DNA from: Phytohabitans maris
GTDB taxonomy: Bacteria > Actinomycetota > Actinomycetes > Mycobacteriales > Micromonosporaceae
Length of the DNA stretch: 64,000 bases
NCBI RefSeq assembly: GCF_031085175.1
Contig: NZ_JAVHUY010000048.1
Location: 1-64,000, forward strand
Reading direction: 5' to 3'
The notes beneath the pieces are model-generated. The model saw only the letters and a program-made list of their open reading frames with translations. It did no database searches and was not told the DNA's origin. Positions 52,476-60,917 of this stretch are shown here, piece after piece (position 1 is the first letter of the stretch; every line of letters starts with the position of its first letter). The translations under genes were made by a program, and so were the position numbers.

Positions 52476-52915
52476 GGAGCGACGCGTTGACTGCCAACCC
52501 CATCTACTGGCCGCAACCGGAGGTCAGCGGCGAGACCAAGCCGTTCTGGGACGCGTGCGGCCGGGGCGAGTTCCTCCTGCAGCGGTGCGACGACTGCGGC
52601 AGGTTCCAGTACCCGTACCGGGGTTTCTGCTGCCATTGCTGGGCCGGCCGGCCGCGGGACGTGCCGAGCACCGGCCGGGGGACCGTCTGGTCCTACTCCG
52701 TGGTGCGGCGCAACCGGTCCCGGGGACACGGTACCGAGCCGTACATCGTCGCCGTGGTCGAGCTGGAGGAGGGCGTCCGGGTCATCTCCAACCTGATGGA
52801 CTGCCCGCTCGACGACGTGGCGATCGGGCAGCCGGTCGAGGTGTACTTCCAGCCGCTCGACGACCTGTCGCTGCCGCTGTTCCGCCCGGTACCGGCGGTA
52901 AGTGACCAGGGATGA
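52472..52915 (+). CDS. Zn-ribbon OB-fold protein (DUF35 / ChsH2-like)
   Basis: The 147-residue protein has an N-terminal rubredoxin-like zinc ribbon with Cys pairs (LQRCDDCGRFQYPYRGFCCHCW). An OB-fold follows (GRGTVWSYSVVRRN, PYIVAVVELEEGVRVISNLMDCPLDDVAIGQPVEVYFQPL). Such proteins bind acyl-CoA for a partner thiolase, aldolase or dehydratase. It overlaps the thiolase-fold gene by 4 bases, so the two very probably form a complex, as do Ltp2 and the DUF35 domain of ChsH2. Confidence 0.9.
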   Translation: MRSDALTANPIYWPQPEVSGETKPFWDACGRGEFLLQRCDDCGRFQYPYRGFCCHCWAGRPRDVPSTGRGTVWSYSVVRRNRSRGHGTEPYIVAVVELEEGVRVISNLMDCPLDDVAIGQPVEVYFQPLDDLSLPLFRPVPAVSDQG

Positions 52916-53874
52916 TCATCGACTGCCACACGCACGTGCTCGACGCGGGGTTCTGGCCGCGGGAGTGGTTCGACCACGTCGCCGCAGACTGGGCCGGGCG
53001 CGCGCCGGGCCGGCGGCCCGAGATGGTCCGGGACAAGGTGGAGCCGGGCCTGCTCGATCCCGACGGCGACCGGATGGTGGCGGCGATGGACCGCGCCGGG
53101 GTCGCCGCGGCCGTGGTCCTGCCGTGGGACTGGGGTCCGGACTTCCACGCCCGCGCCTCGGTCCAGCGGGTCAACGAGCACGCCCTCGCGGTCGCCGCCC
53201 GCCACCGGGGGCGGATCATCCCGTTCGCCGGCGTCGACCCGCGCCGCCCGGGAGCCGCCGAGCTGGTCGAGCGGTTCCTGCGCGACGGCCCGGCGTACGG
53301 CGTCAAGCTCTACCCCGCGTGTGGCTGGGACCCGGCCGGGCCGGCGGCGCAGGCGGTCTACGACGTCTGCCAGTCCTTCGACGTACCGGTGCTGTTCCAC
53401 ACCGGGCACCCGTTGCCGCTGCTGGACGACCCGGGCGACCCGCTGCGCCTGCTGCCGGTGGTCCGGCGCAACCCGGCGCTGCGGGTGTGGCTCGGCCATG
53501 CCGGCGCGCCGGACGGGTTCGACGCCTGCCTGGCCGTTGCCGCGGCGTCGGAGCAGGTGAGCCTGGAGCTGTCGGTGTGGCTCTGGTCGGACAGCACGGG
53601 CGCCGACGTCGAGCGGCTCGCGTCGCGGGTGGTCGCCGCCCGCGACGCGGTCGGCATCGGCCGGCTGCTGTTCGGCTCCGACCACGTCTCCGGCCCGCGT
53701 ACCCGGGGAGAGAGCTTCCTGCCCACGGTGGTCGACCTGTTCACGTCCCTGCCCGAGGCCGCGCGGCGGATCGGGCACCGGGTCACCGGCGAGGAGATGA
53801 ACGCGATGCTGGGGCGCAACGCCGCGCGCCAGCTGCACTGGCGGGCCCCGACGAACTCGGTGGGAAGGCAATGA
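52912..53874 (+). CDS. Amidohydrolase_2-family protein (ACMSD-like)
   Basis: The 320-residue TIM-barrel protein begins with the metal-binding HxH in IIDCHTHVLD. It has later ligands in LFHTGHP and LGHAGAPDGFD and the catalytic Asp in LFGSDHVSGP. The group includes metal-dependent decarboxylases such as ACMSD and gamma-resorcylate decarboxylase, and lactone hydrolases. It is coupled by 4-base overlaps to both neighbours. In this context a decarboxylation or ring hydrolysis step is a reasonable guess. Confidence 0.85.
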   Translation: MIIDCHTHVLDAGFWPREWFDHVAADWAGRAPGRRPEMVRDKVEPGLLDPDGDRMVAAMDRAGVAAAVVLPWDWGPDFHARASVQRVNEHALAVAARHRGRIIPFAGVDPRRPGAAELVERFLRDGPAYGVKLYPACGWDPAGPAAQAVYDVCQSFDVPVLFHTGHPLPLLDDPGDPLRLLPVVRRNPALRVWLGHAGAPDGFDACLAVAAASEQVSLELSVWLWSDSTGADVERLASRVVAARDAVGIGRLLFGSDHVSGPRTRGESFLPTVVDLFTSLPEAARRIGHRVTGEEMNAMLGRNAARQLHWRAPTNSVGRQ

Positions 53875-56726
53875 CGGGTTATGACGCGGACGTGGTCGTC
53901 GTCGGGTTCGGCGGTGCGGGCGCCGCGGCCGCGCTCTCGGCGGCCGAACACGGCGCCGAGGTGCTCGTCGTCGACCGGGACACCCGCGGCGGCAACACGG
54001 CGCTCTCCGGCGGATCGCTGCGGCTGCGGCCGGACGTCGAACGGGCCGCGCGGTACCTGTCGACGCTCAGCCTCGACCGCAAGGCGGCGGCGGTGCACCG
54101 GTCGATGCTCGACGGGTGCCTGGACCTCGGGCGGTGGCTCGTCCGGCTGGGCGCGGAGATCGAGGAGATGAACGACGCGTTCGTCACGAACACGCTGCCC
54201 CGGGTGCTCGCCTCGCCGTACCCGACGATCGCCGGCTCCGAGGCCCTGGGTCCGCGCTTCCGGGTCCGCGGGCGCGCCGGCCAGAGCGGCGGCGACGCGG
54301 TCTGGGAGCTGCTGCGCGACGCGGTCCTGCGCCATCCCCGGATCACCGTCCGGACCCCGGCCGTCGCCGTCGAGCTGGTCCGCGCCGGGGAGCTGGGACG
54401 CGTGGACGGCGTACGCCTGCGGGAGACCGACGGCGTGCGCGCCGTGCGGGCCCGCCACGGCGTCGTGCTGGCCTGCGGCGGCTTCGAGTACGACCGGCGG
54501 CTCCAGCAGAACTACCTCGGGTTCTCGCTCCCGGCGTTCGGCTGGCCCGGCGGCAACGACGGCTCGGGCGTGCGGCTCGCCCAAGGGGTCGGCGCCGCCC
54601 TGTGGCACATGACCTCGATCGCGTCGGTCCTCGGCTACCAGCTGCCCGGCCTGGAAGCCGCGGTGCGGCACTCGATGCCCGACCTCGGGTACATCTACGT
54701 CGACCAGGAGTGCGCGCGCTTCGTCGACGAGACCGGTGTCGACTTCCACGCCATCCCGATGGACCTGCTGCGGATGAACCCGCGTACGTTCCGGCGCGAC
54801 CGGATGCCGTCCTTCCTGGTCTTCGACGAGACGACGCGGGCGGCCGGTCCGATCGCCGACACCTACCTCACCCCGTACCGCGACGAGTTCCGCTGGAGCC
54901 GCGACAACCGCGCCGAGATCGAGCACGGGTGGATCGCGGCCGCCGAGACACCACGGGAGCTCGCCGCCGCGCTCGGCCTGGACCCGGAGGCGCTGGCCGC
55001 GACCGTCGAGCGGTACAACGCCGGTGCCGCCGCCGGCACCGACCCGCTCGGCCGCGCCGCCGGGGACCTGCGCCCGCTGCGCGGCCCGTTCTACGGCGTC
55101 GCCCTGTGGCCGTGCCTCATCAACACCCAGGGCGGCCCGCGCCGCGACGCCACCTGCCGGATCCTCGACCCGGGCGGCGAGCCGATCCCCGGCCTGTTCG
55201 GCGCCGGCGAGCTCGGTTCGATGTGGACACAGCTGTATCCGGGCGCCGGCAACCTCACCGAGGCCATCGTCACCGGCCGGACGGCGGGCGCGGCGGCGGC
55301 CGAGGCGCTCGCCCCAGCCAACGGCAAGACGCCGGCGACCGACACCGGCGCACCCGCGGTGACCGACGCGCTGGCCGCGTTCGTCGCGGGCCTGCGCGCC
55401 GGCGACCTGCCGGACACGGCGCTGCGGGCCGCCCGCCGGTGCGTGCTGGACCAGCTCGGCTGCGCGGTCTTCGGCTCCACCCTCCCGTGGTCGGCGCTGG
55501 TCCGCGACTACGTGCGCGACGAAGGGTCCGCGCCCCGGGCGCTGGTCTGGGGCAGCGGCCTGCGCGCGTCGGCCACCCTCGCGGCCCTGGCGAACGCCAC
55601 CGCCGGCCACGCCTTCGAGATCGACGACCTGCACGCCGGCGCCTGCTTCCACCCGGGGGCGGTGACACTGCCGGTGGCGACCGCGGTCGCGCAGGCCTGC
55701 GGACCGCTGTCCGGCGCCGACTGGCTCGCCGCGGTCGTCGCCGGCTACGAGGTGGGCGCCCGGGTCGGCCTGGCGCTGGGCATCGACCACTTCCTCGCCG
55801 GCCACCACCCGCAGGGCACGGTCGGGGTCTTCGCCGCCGCCGCCACGGCCGCCCGCGCGCTCGGCCTCGACGCCGCCGCGACCGCGGACGCCTTCGGCAT
55901 CGCCGCGAGCATGTCCGCCGGCCTCATGGCGGCGCAGGAGGGCGGCATGGTCAAGCGACTGCACTCCGGGCACGCGGCGGCCAGCGGGGTACAGGCCGCC
56001 CTGCTGGCCCGGCGCGGGTTCACCGGCATCAAGTCGGTCCTCGAGGTGCCGTTCGGCGGCTTCCTGTCGACGATGGGCGGCGACCAGGCCAAGCTCCGCG
56101 CGTCGGTCGCCGGGCTCGGCACCACCTGGGAGATCGAACAGGTCGGGTTCAAGGCGTACGCCAGCTGCGCGACCAACCACACCTCGATCGAGGCGGTCGA
56201 GCTGCTGCTGGCCCGGCACCGGCTGACGGCGGCGGACGTCGCCCGCGTCGAGGTGCACGTCACCAGCGACGCGGCGATCCACGGCGGCTACGAGTACCTG
56301 GGGCGCGAGGTGATCGAGGCCCAGATGAGCCTCAAGTACGCGGTCGCGCTGCTGCTGACGTTCGGCACCGTGGAGGCGGCGCACTTCCGCGACGGCGTCA
56401 TCGCCCGCGAGGACCTGGTCGCGCTGGCCAAGTCCGTCGACGTCGTCGGCGACCCGGGGATAGACGCGCTCGGGGAGGCACGCCGGTTCACCGCCTGGGC
56501 CCGGATCGAGACGGTGGACGGCCGCGAGTTCCGGCAGGAGGTCGACGACCGCAAGGGCGACCCGAGCCGTCCACTCTCCGACGACGACCTGGAACGGAAG
56601 TTCCGCGACCTGCTGGCGGCCGCCGGCTCCCCGCACGCCGACCGGATCCTGCGCCTGGTCGGCGACCTCCCGCGGCTCGGCGACGTCGCCGAGCTCGCCG
56701 TCCTGCTCGGTGGTGAGGGCGCATGA
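53871..56726 (+). CDS. Fusion: fumarate-reductase-type flavoprotein plus MmgE/PrpD domain
   Basis: This is a 951-residue two-enzyme fusion. Residues 1-478 are an FAD_binding_2 flavoprotein: DVVVVGFGGAGAAAALSAAE, TALSGGSLRL, and the C-terminal FGAGELGSMWTQLYPGAGNLTEAIVTGR, which holds the FAD isoalloxazine. A short Thr/Pro/Ala linker (about 479-497) leads to a complete MmgE/PrpD domain (498-951): AARRCVLDQLGCAVFG, GHAFEIDDLHAGACFHPG, KRLHSGHAAASGVQAALLARRGFTG and YASCATNHTSIEAV. The latter family dehydrates 2-methylcitrate or decarboxylates aconitate. I do not know of such a fusion as a standard type. Reading frame and codon usage are continuous across the junction. The next gene is a stand-alone relative of the first half. 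Confidence 0.9.
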   Translation: MTGYDADVVVVGFGGAGAAAALSAAEHGAEVLVVDRDTRGGNTALSGGSLRLRPDVERAARYLSTLSLDRKAAAVHRSMLDGCLDLGRWLVRLGAEIEEMNDAFVTNTLPRVLASPYPTIAGSEALGPRFRVRGRAGQSGGDAVWELLRDAVLRHPRITVRTPAVAVELVRAGELGRVDGVRLRETDGVRAVRARHGVVLACGGFEYDRRLQQNYLGFSLPAFGWPGGNDGSGVRLAQGVGAALWHMTSIASVLGYQLPGLEAAVRHSMPDLGYIYVDQECARFVDETGVDFHAIPMDLLRMNPRTFRRDRMPSFLVFDETTRAAGPIADTYLTPYRDEFRWSRDNRAEIEHGWIAAAETPRELAAALGLDPEALAATVERYNAGAAAGTDPLGRAAGDLRPLRGPFYGVALWPCLINTQGGPRRDATCRILDPGGEPIPGLFGAGELGSMWTQLYPGAGNLTEAIVTGRTAGAAAAEALAPANGKTPATDTGAPAVTDALAAFVAGLRAGDLPDTALRAARRCVLDQLGCAVFGSTLPWSALVRDYVRDEGSAPRALVWGSGLRASATLAALANATAGHAFEIDDLHAGACFHPGAVTLPVATAVAQACGPLSGADWLAAVVAGYEVGARVGLALGIDHFLAGHHPQGTVGVFAAAATAARALGLDAAATADAFGIAASMSAGLMAAQEGGMVKRLHSGHAAASGVQAALLARRGFTGIKSVLEVPFGGFLSTMGGDQAKLRASVAGLGTTWEIEQVGFKAYASCATNHTSIEAVELLLARHRLTAADVARVEVHVTSDAAIHGGYEYLGREVIEAQMSLKYAVALLLTFGTVEAAHFRDGVIAREDLVALAKSVDVVGDPGIDALGEARRFTAWARIETVDGREFRQEVDDRKGDPSRPLSDDDLERKFRDLLAAAGSPHADRILRLVGDLPRLGDVAELAVLLGGEGA

Positions 56727-58213
56727 CCTCGGCCAAGCGCGGCGCCGAGTTCGACGTCGTGGTCATCGGGTTCGGCGCGGCCGGCGCGGCCGCCGCCATC
56801 GTGGCGCACGACGCCGGCGCCCGGGTCGCGGTGATCGAACGCGGTGACGTCGGCGGCGGCCACACCCGCGAGTCCGGCGGCTCGCTGCGCAAGATAGACG
56901 ACGCGGTCGCCGCCACCGCCTACTTCGAGGCCCTCGCCGGCGCCGGTGAGCTGCTGCCGCTGTACCGCTCGTTCGCCGAAGAGGCCAATGGCTGCCTGGC
57001 GTGGCTGGCCGATCTGGGCGCGCAGCTGGTCGAGGTGCACGGCGAGTGGATCGCCGGCTACCCGCGCGCCCTGCGGCGCCTCTACCCGGGCGCGCCACTT
57101 CCCGCCGGCATCGGCCCGCGCGTGCAGGTCGCGCCCGCGTCCGGCCAGACCGCCGCCGAGGCACTGTGGACGGTGCTGGAGTCGGCCGTCCGCTCCCGCG
57201 ACATCACGGTGCGGTACCGGACACCGGCGCGGCGGCTGCTCGTCGACCCCGGCAGCGGACGGGTCGACGGCGTACGGGTGGCCAACCGCGCCGGCCGCAC
57301 GTCGGTGCTCCGCGCCCGGTACGGCGTCGTGCTGGCCTGCGGCGGCTGGGCCGGCGACCCCGGGCTCCTGCAGGACTACATCGGCACGACCCTGCCGATG
57401 CTCTCGTCGGTCTCCTCGAACGTCGGCGACGGCATCCGGATGGGGGAGTCGGTCGGTGCCGCGTTCCGGCACATGTCGGCCCTCGCCGTCGTGCTCGGCT
57501 ACCGCCTGGAGGACGGGCAGCACGCGCTGCAGCACGTGATGCGCGCGCCCGGCTTCGTGTACGTCGACCGGACCGGCGAGCGGTTCGTCGACGAGACCGG
57601 CATCGACTTCCATCTGCTGCCGCTGGCGTTCATGCAGTTCGACCACGCCCGGGCGACCTATCCGCACCTGCCGGCGTACGTCGTGTTCGACGACGTGACC
57701 CGCCGGGCCGGGCCGATCGTCAACCTGGCCCTGCGCGCCACCCAGCGGTGCGGGTGGAGCGAAGACAACTCCTCGGAGGTACGCAGCGGCGTGATCTCCA
57801 GCGCGCCGACCGTACCGGATCTCGCCGCCGCGCTCGGGCTGCCCGGGCAGCGGCTGGCCGAGACGGTCGAGGCGTACAACGCGGCCGTGCGGTCGGGCAG
57901 CGACCCGTTCGGGCGCAGCGCCGAGCACATGGCGCCGATCGAGACGCCGCCCTACTACGGCATCCGGGTCGAGCCCGCGCTCGTCAACACGCAGGGCGGA
58001 CCGGTCCGCGACGAGCTCGGCCGGGTCCTGCGGCCCTCCGGCGAACCGGTGCCCGGCCTGTTCAGCGCCGGTGAGCTCGGCTCGATGTGGGCCACGCTCT
58101 ATCCGGGCGCCGGCAACCTCACCGAGGCCCTGACCACCGGTCGTATCGCCGGCCGAAGCGCGACCACCGGGGTACCGGTCGCGGCGTCCGGCTCCACGAA
58201 GGGAGCACCATGA
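56723..58213 (+). CDS. FAD-dependent oxidoreductase (fumarate reductase / ketosteroid dehydrogenase-like)
   Basis: The 496-residue flavoprotein is closely parallel to the first half of the preceding fusion: DVVVIGFGAAGAAAAIVAHDAGARV, HTRESGGSLRKI, GVVLACGGWAGDPGLLQDYIG, RFVDETGIDFHLLP and SAGELGSMWATLYPGAGNLTEAL. The members of this family reduce or dehydrogenate C=C bonds using FAD. The pair probably arose by duplication and may act as two sequential steps or as a heterodimer. It overlaps its neighbours by 4 bases on each side. The electron donor or acceptor is unknown. Confidence 0.88.
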   Translation: MTSAKRGAEFDVVVIGFGAAGAAAAIVAHDAGARVAVIERGDVGGGHTRESGGSLRKIDDAVAATAYFEALAGAGELLPLYRSFAEEANGCLAWLADLGAQLVEVHGEWIAGYPRALRRLYPGAPLPAGIGPRVQVAPASGQTAAEALWTVLESAVRSRDITVRYRTPARRLLVDPGSGRVDGVRVANRAGRTSVLRARYGVVLACGGWAGDPGLLQDYIGTTLPMLSSVSSNVGDGIRMGESVGAAFRHMSALAVVLGYRLEDGQHALQHVMRAPGFVYVDRTGERFVDETGIDFHLLPLAFMQFDHARATYPHLPAYVVFDDVTRRAGPIVNLALRATQRCGWSEDNSSEVRSGVISSAPTVPDLAAALGLPGQRLAETVEAYNAAVRSGSDPFGRSAEHMAPIETPPYYGIRVEPALVNTQGGPVRDELGRVLRPSGEPVPGLFSAGELGSMWATLYPGAGNLTEALTTGRIAGRSATTGVPVAASGSTKGAP

Positions 58214-58836
58214 CCCAGGCGACGGCGGCACAGCTGTACGGCGTCTTCTTCGACGTCGTGCCGGACTTCGTGGAGGAGTTCGAGCCCTGGTTCGCCCGGC
58301 GGCACGCACCCGACCTCGACCGGTCGGGCATCCAGGCGCTGCGCGCGTACCGCTGCGACGAAGGCGACCACGGGTTCGTGAACATCTACGAGGTGCCGGG
58401 CCCGGAGGTCTTCGACAAGCCGGCGTACCGGCGGGCCCGCGACGACGACGACCGCCTCGACCGCGCCGAGTCGAAGCTGCGCGGCCTGCGCAAGGCGACC
58501 TACGTGCAGCGGCCGGTCGTACCGGGCGACGGGGCGGCCGCGCCGCCGCCCTGGATGTGCGCGCTCAGCTTCTCCGGGGACGTGACCGACGCCGAGGTCG
58601 ACGCCTGGACGGCCGAGCGGTTCGCCGGGTCGGCGGCCGCCCGCGTCCGGGTCGGCCGGCTCGCCGGCCTGCACCCGCTCTTCCGCGACGCGCCCGCCCA
58701 GGACCTGCTGGTGCTCGGCGAGTGGCCCGAGCGTCCGGCCGGCGCCGCGGCCCTGCCGGAGGCGCTGCGGGCCCGCTTCGGCGACCGCGTCGACGACGTC
58801 CAGTACGCCGTCGGCCGGCTCTACCTCGCCCTCTGA
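58210..58836 (+). CDS. Dimeric alpha-beta barrel protein (EthD-like), uncharacterised
   Basis: The 208-residue protein has two halves that each look like a ferredoxin-type alpha-beta unit: GVFFDVVPDFVEEFEPWFARRHAPDLDR then FVNIYEVPGPEVFDKPAYRRAR, and in the second half WMCALSFSGDVTDAEVDAWTAERF then LLVLGEWPERPAG. EthD-like and related barrels are small oxidation or decarboxylation proteins. No catalytic residue is obvious. It is coupled to the flavoprotein (ATGA) and followed by a 54-base gap. Confidence 0.6.
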   Translation: MTQATAAQLYGVFFDVVPDFVEEFEPWFARRHAPDLDRSGIQALRAYRCDEGDHGFVNIYEVPGPEVFDKPAYRRARDDDDRLDRAESKLRGLRKATYVQRPVVPGDGAAAPPPWMCALSFSGDVTDAEVDAWTAERFAGSAAARVRVGRLAGLHPLFRDAPAQDLLVLGEWPERPAGAAALPEALRARFGDRVDDVQYAVGRLYLAL

Positions 58837-58890
58837 CCGGGCGGCGTCCCAGGGGCCTGCCCGCTCACGTCCCTTGTCCCAAGGAGAGCC

Positions 58891-60408
58891 ATGAACCTGA
58901 CCGCGGCGCTTCTCGAGCGCAGCCGCGACCGCTGGTCCCGTCCCGCGCTCACCACCGAGGGCGGGGCGCGGCTGACGTACGGCGAGCTGTTCGACGCCGT
59001 GTCGCGCGCCGCCGGCCGGCTGGCCGCCGCGGGGGTACGGCGGGACTCGAAGGTCGTCGTCTTCGCCGAGAACTGCGCCGCGTACGCCGTCGTCTACCTC
59101 GCCTGTGCCCGGCTGGGCGCGGCGCTGGCGACCGCGCATCCCGGGTTCCGTCGCGTCGAGCTGGCCGGCATCGTGGCCGACTGCGACCCGGCCGTGATCG
59201 TCGTCGACCGCCCGCTGCGCCCGGTCGTCGACGAGGTGCTCGCCCAGCGTCCCAGCCGGGCGACCCTGCTGGAGATCGACTCGCGGGACGAGGCGGCCGA
59301 CGGCTGGGGATCCGAAGCCGTCACCGCCGACCTGGACCTGCCCGGTACCCATCCGGTGCTGATCGCCTACACCTCCGGTTCGACCGACCGGCCCAAGGCC
59401 GTCGTGCACGGCCACGCCGGTCAGGTCTTCGTCGCCTCCGCCCACGAACGGGTCTGGCATCTCGGACCGGACGACCGGCTGCTGCTCTCGCTGTCGATGT
59501 CGTGGTTGTACGGCCTGGTGACCTCCTGCCTCGCCACGCTGTTCGCCGGCGGCGAGGTGCTGATGCTGCGGCACTTCAACCCGGTCCGGGCGCTGGCCCT
59601 GGTCGAGGAGCGCGGCGCGACGGTGATGACCGGCGTCACCACGATGTACGTCAAGCTGGTCGAGGTGGCCGGGCGGGGCCCGGTCGCGTCGAGGCTGCGC
59701 CTGTGCGTCGCCGGCGGCGAGCCCCGCAACGACGCCGCCTTCGCCCGGTTCGCCGACCGGTTCGGCGTACCGGTGCTCGACTGCTACGCCTCGTCGGAGT
59801 GCCTGCCGGTCGTCGCGCACGACACCGCGCGGCTGGCGGGCATCCACGACAGGGCGGTCGGCCGGGCGGTCCCCGGGGTGCAGGTCCGGATCGTCGACCC
59901 GGACGGCCGGGACGTGCCGGCCGGCGAGGTGGGCGAGCTGGTCGTGCGCAGCCCCGGGCAGATGCTCGGGTACCTCGACAACCCGGAGCTGACCGCGTCG
60001 GTGCTGCGCGACGGGTGGTACCACACCCGCGACCTGTGCCGGATGGACGGCGACGGCTGCCTGTCCATCCTCGGCCGGGCCACCGACATGATCATCCGAG
60101 GCGGTGCCAACGTCTCCCCGGTCGAGGTCGAACGGGTCCTGGCCGAGCACCGCCTCGTCGAGGAGTGCGCGGTCGTGGGGATACCCGACGACACGTACGG
60201 GCAGACGCCGCACGCGTTCGTGGTGCTGGCCGAGGACGCCGAGGCCGACGGCGACGCGCTGCGCGAGTTCTGCCGGAGCCACCTGGCCGAGTACAAGGTG
60301 CCGTCCGGCTTCAGCTTCGTGGCGGAGCTGCCCCACGGGCCGAACGGCAAGGTCGCCCGGGCCCGGCTGCGACCGCACGCACCTACGACAGGAGGAGAAC
60401 GTCCGTGA
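58891..60408 (+). CDS. AMP-forming acyl/aryl-CoA ligase
   Basis: The 505-residue adenylate-forming enzyme has the P-loop-like YTSGSTDRPKAV, the adenylate-contact YASSEC and the hinge GRATDMIIRGGANVSPVEVE. The catalytic Lys is in PHGPNGKVARARL. The layout fits benzoate-CoA-ligase-like or cyclohexanecarboxylate-CoA-like enzymes. AAGGAGAG precedes ATG 58891. It would activate the pathway acid with CoA for the thiolase-fold/DUF35 pair. Confidence 0.9.
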   Translation: MNLTAALLERSRDRWSRPALTTEGGARLTYGELFDAVSRAAGRLAAAGVRRDSKVVVFAENCAAYAVVYLACARLGAALATAHPGFRRVELAGIVADCDPAVIVVDRPLRPVVDEVLAQRPSRATLLEIDSRDEAADGWGSEAVTADLDLPGTHPVLIAYTSGSTDRPKAVVHGHAGQVFVASAHERVWHLGPDDRLLLSLSMSWLYGLVTSCLATLFAGGEVLMLRHFNPVRALALVEERGATVMTGVTTMYVKLVEVAGRGPVASRLRLCVAGGEPRNDAAFARFADRFGVPVLDCYASSECLPVVAHDTARLAGIHDRAVGRAVPGVQVRIVDPDGRDVPAGEVGELVVRSPGQMLGYLDNPELTASVLRDGWYHTRDLCRMDGDGCLSILGRATDMIIRGGANVSPVEVERVLAEHRLVEECAVVGIPDDTYGQTPHAFVVLAEDAEADGDALREFCRSHLAEYKVPSGFSFVAELPHGPNGKVARARLRPHAPTTGGERP

Positions 60409-60917
60409 CCCGCAAAGACGAGCTCGCCCAGCGAAACCTCTACCAGGAGCTGGTCGCGCTCCGCGACGAGCAGCGGGCGCGCCGGGACGACCAGATCCGG
60501 GTCGTCAAGTTCGGCGACCTGCCGTGGGAGACCAACCCGCAGGGCGTCGTCCGGTGGTACCTGCACCCGGCGCTGGACGACGTCGCGATCAACTCGCTGA
60601 TGTTCTTCGTACAGGAGGTGCCGCCCGGGTCCCGCACAGGCAGGCAACGGCTGCAGGGCGGCCAGCTCGTCTACATCTGGCGGGGGCGCGGCCACAGCGA
60701 GATCGACGGCGCGGTCCACCACTGGGAGACCGGTGACCTGATCAACCTGCCGCTGGTCGCCGAGGGCGTCGTCGTGCAGCACTTCAACGACGACCCGAAG
60801 GAGGCGGCGCGGCTGGTCTGCGCCGAACCGAACTACGTGCACTCCCTCGGCGTCGACATGGGCAGCGGGTTCGTGCAGATCGAGGACGCGCCGGAGTATC
60901 CGGCGGCAAAGCCGTGA
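60405..60917 (+). CDS. Cupin-domain protein (first of two flanking the AAA+ gene)
   Basis: The 170-residue single-cupin protein has VVRWYLHPALDDVAINSLMFFVQEVPPGSRTGRQRLQGGQLVYIWRGRGHSEIDGAVHHWETGDLINLPL and VVQHFNDDPKEAARLV. Some of the usual cupin His ligands are replaced, but His in VHHWE and VQHF may bind metal. It resembles the barrel of gentisate-type dioxygenase-like or auxiliary cupins. It overlaps the ligase gene and the AAA+ gene by 4 bases each, so it is strictly co-expressed with them. Confidence 0.78.
   Translation: MTRKDELAQRNLYQELVALRDEQRARRDDQIRVVKFGDLPWETNPQGVVRWYLHPALDDVAINSLMFFVQEVPPGSRTGRQRLQGGQLVYIWRGRGHSEIDGAVHHWETGDLINLPLVAEGVVVQHFNDDPKEAARLVCAEPNYVHSLGVDMGSGFVQIEDAPEYPAAKP

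Noticed and set aside
53358-56636. A minus-strand open frame of over 1000 codons opposite the flavoprotein-PrpD fusion
   Set aside because: It is a GC-rich shadow frame, Arg/Gly/Val-rich with no domain. The plus-strand gene has strong motifs and coupled overlaps.
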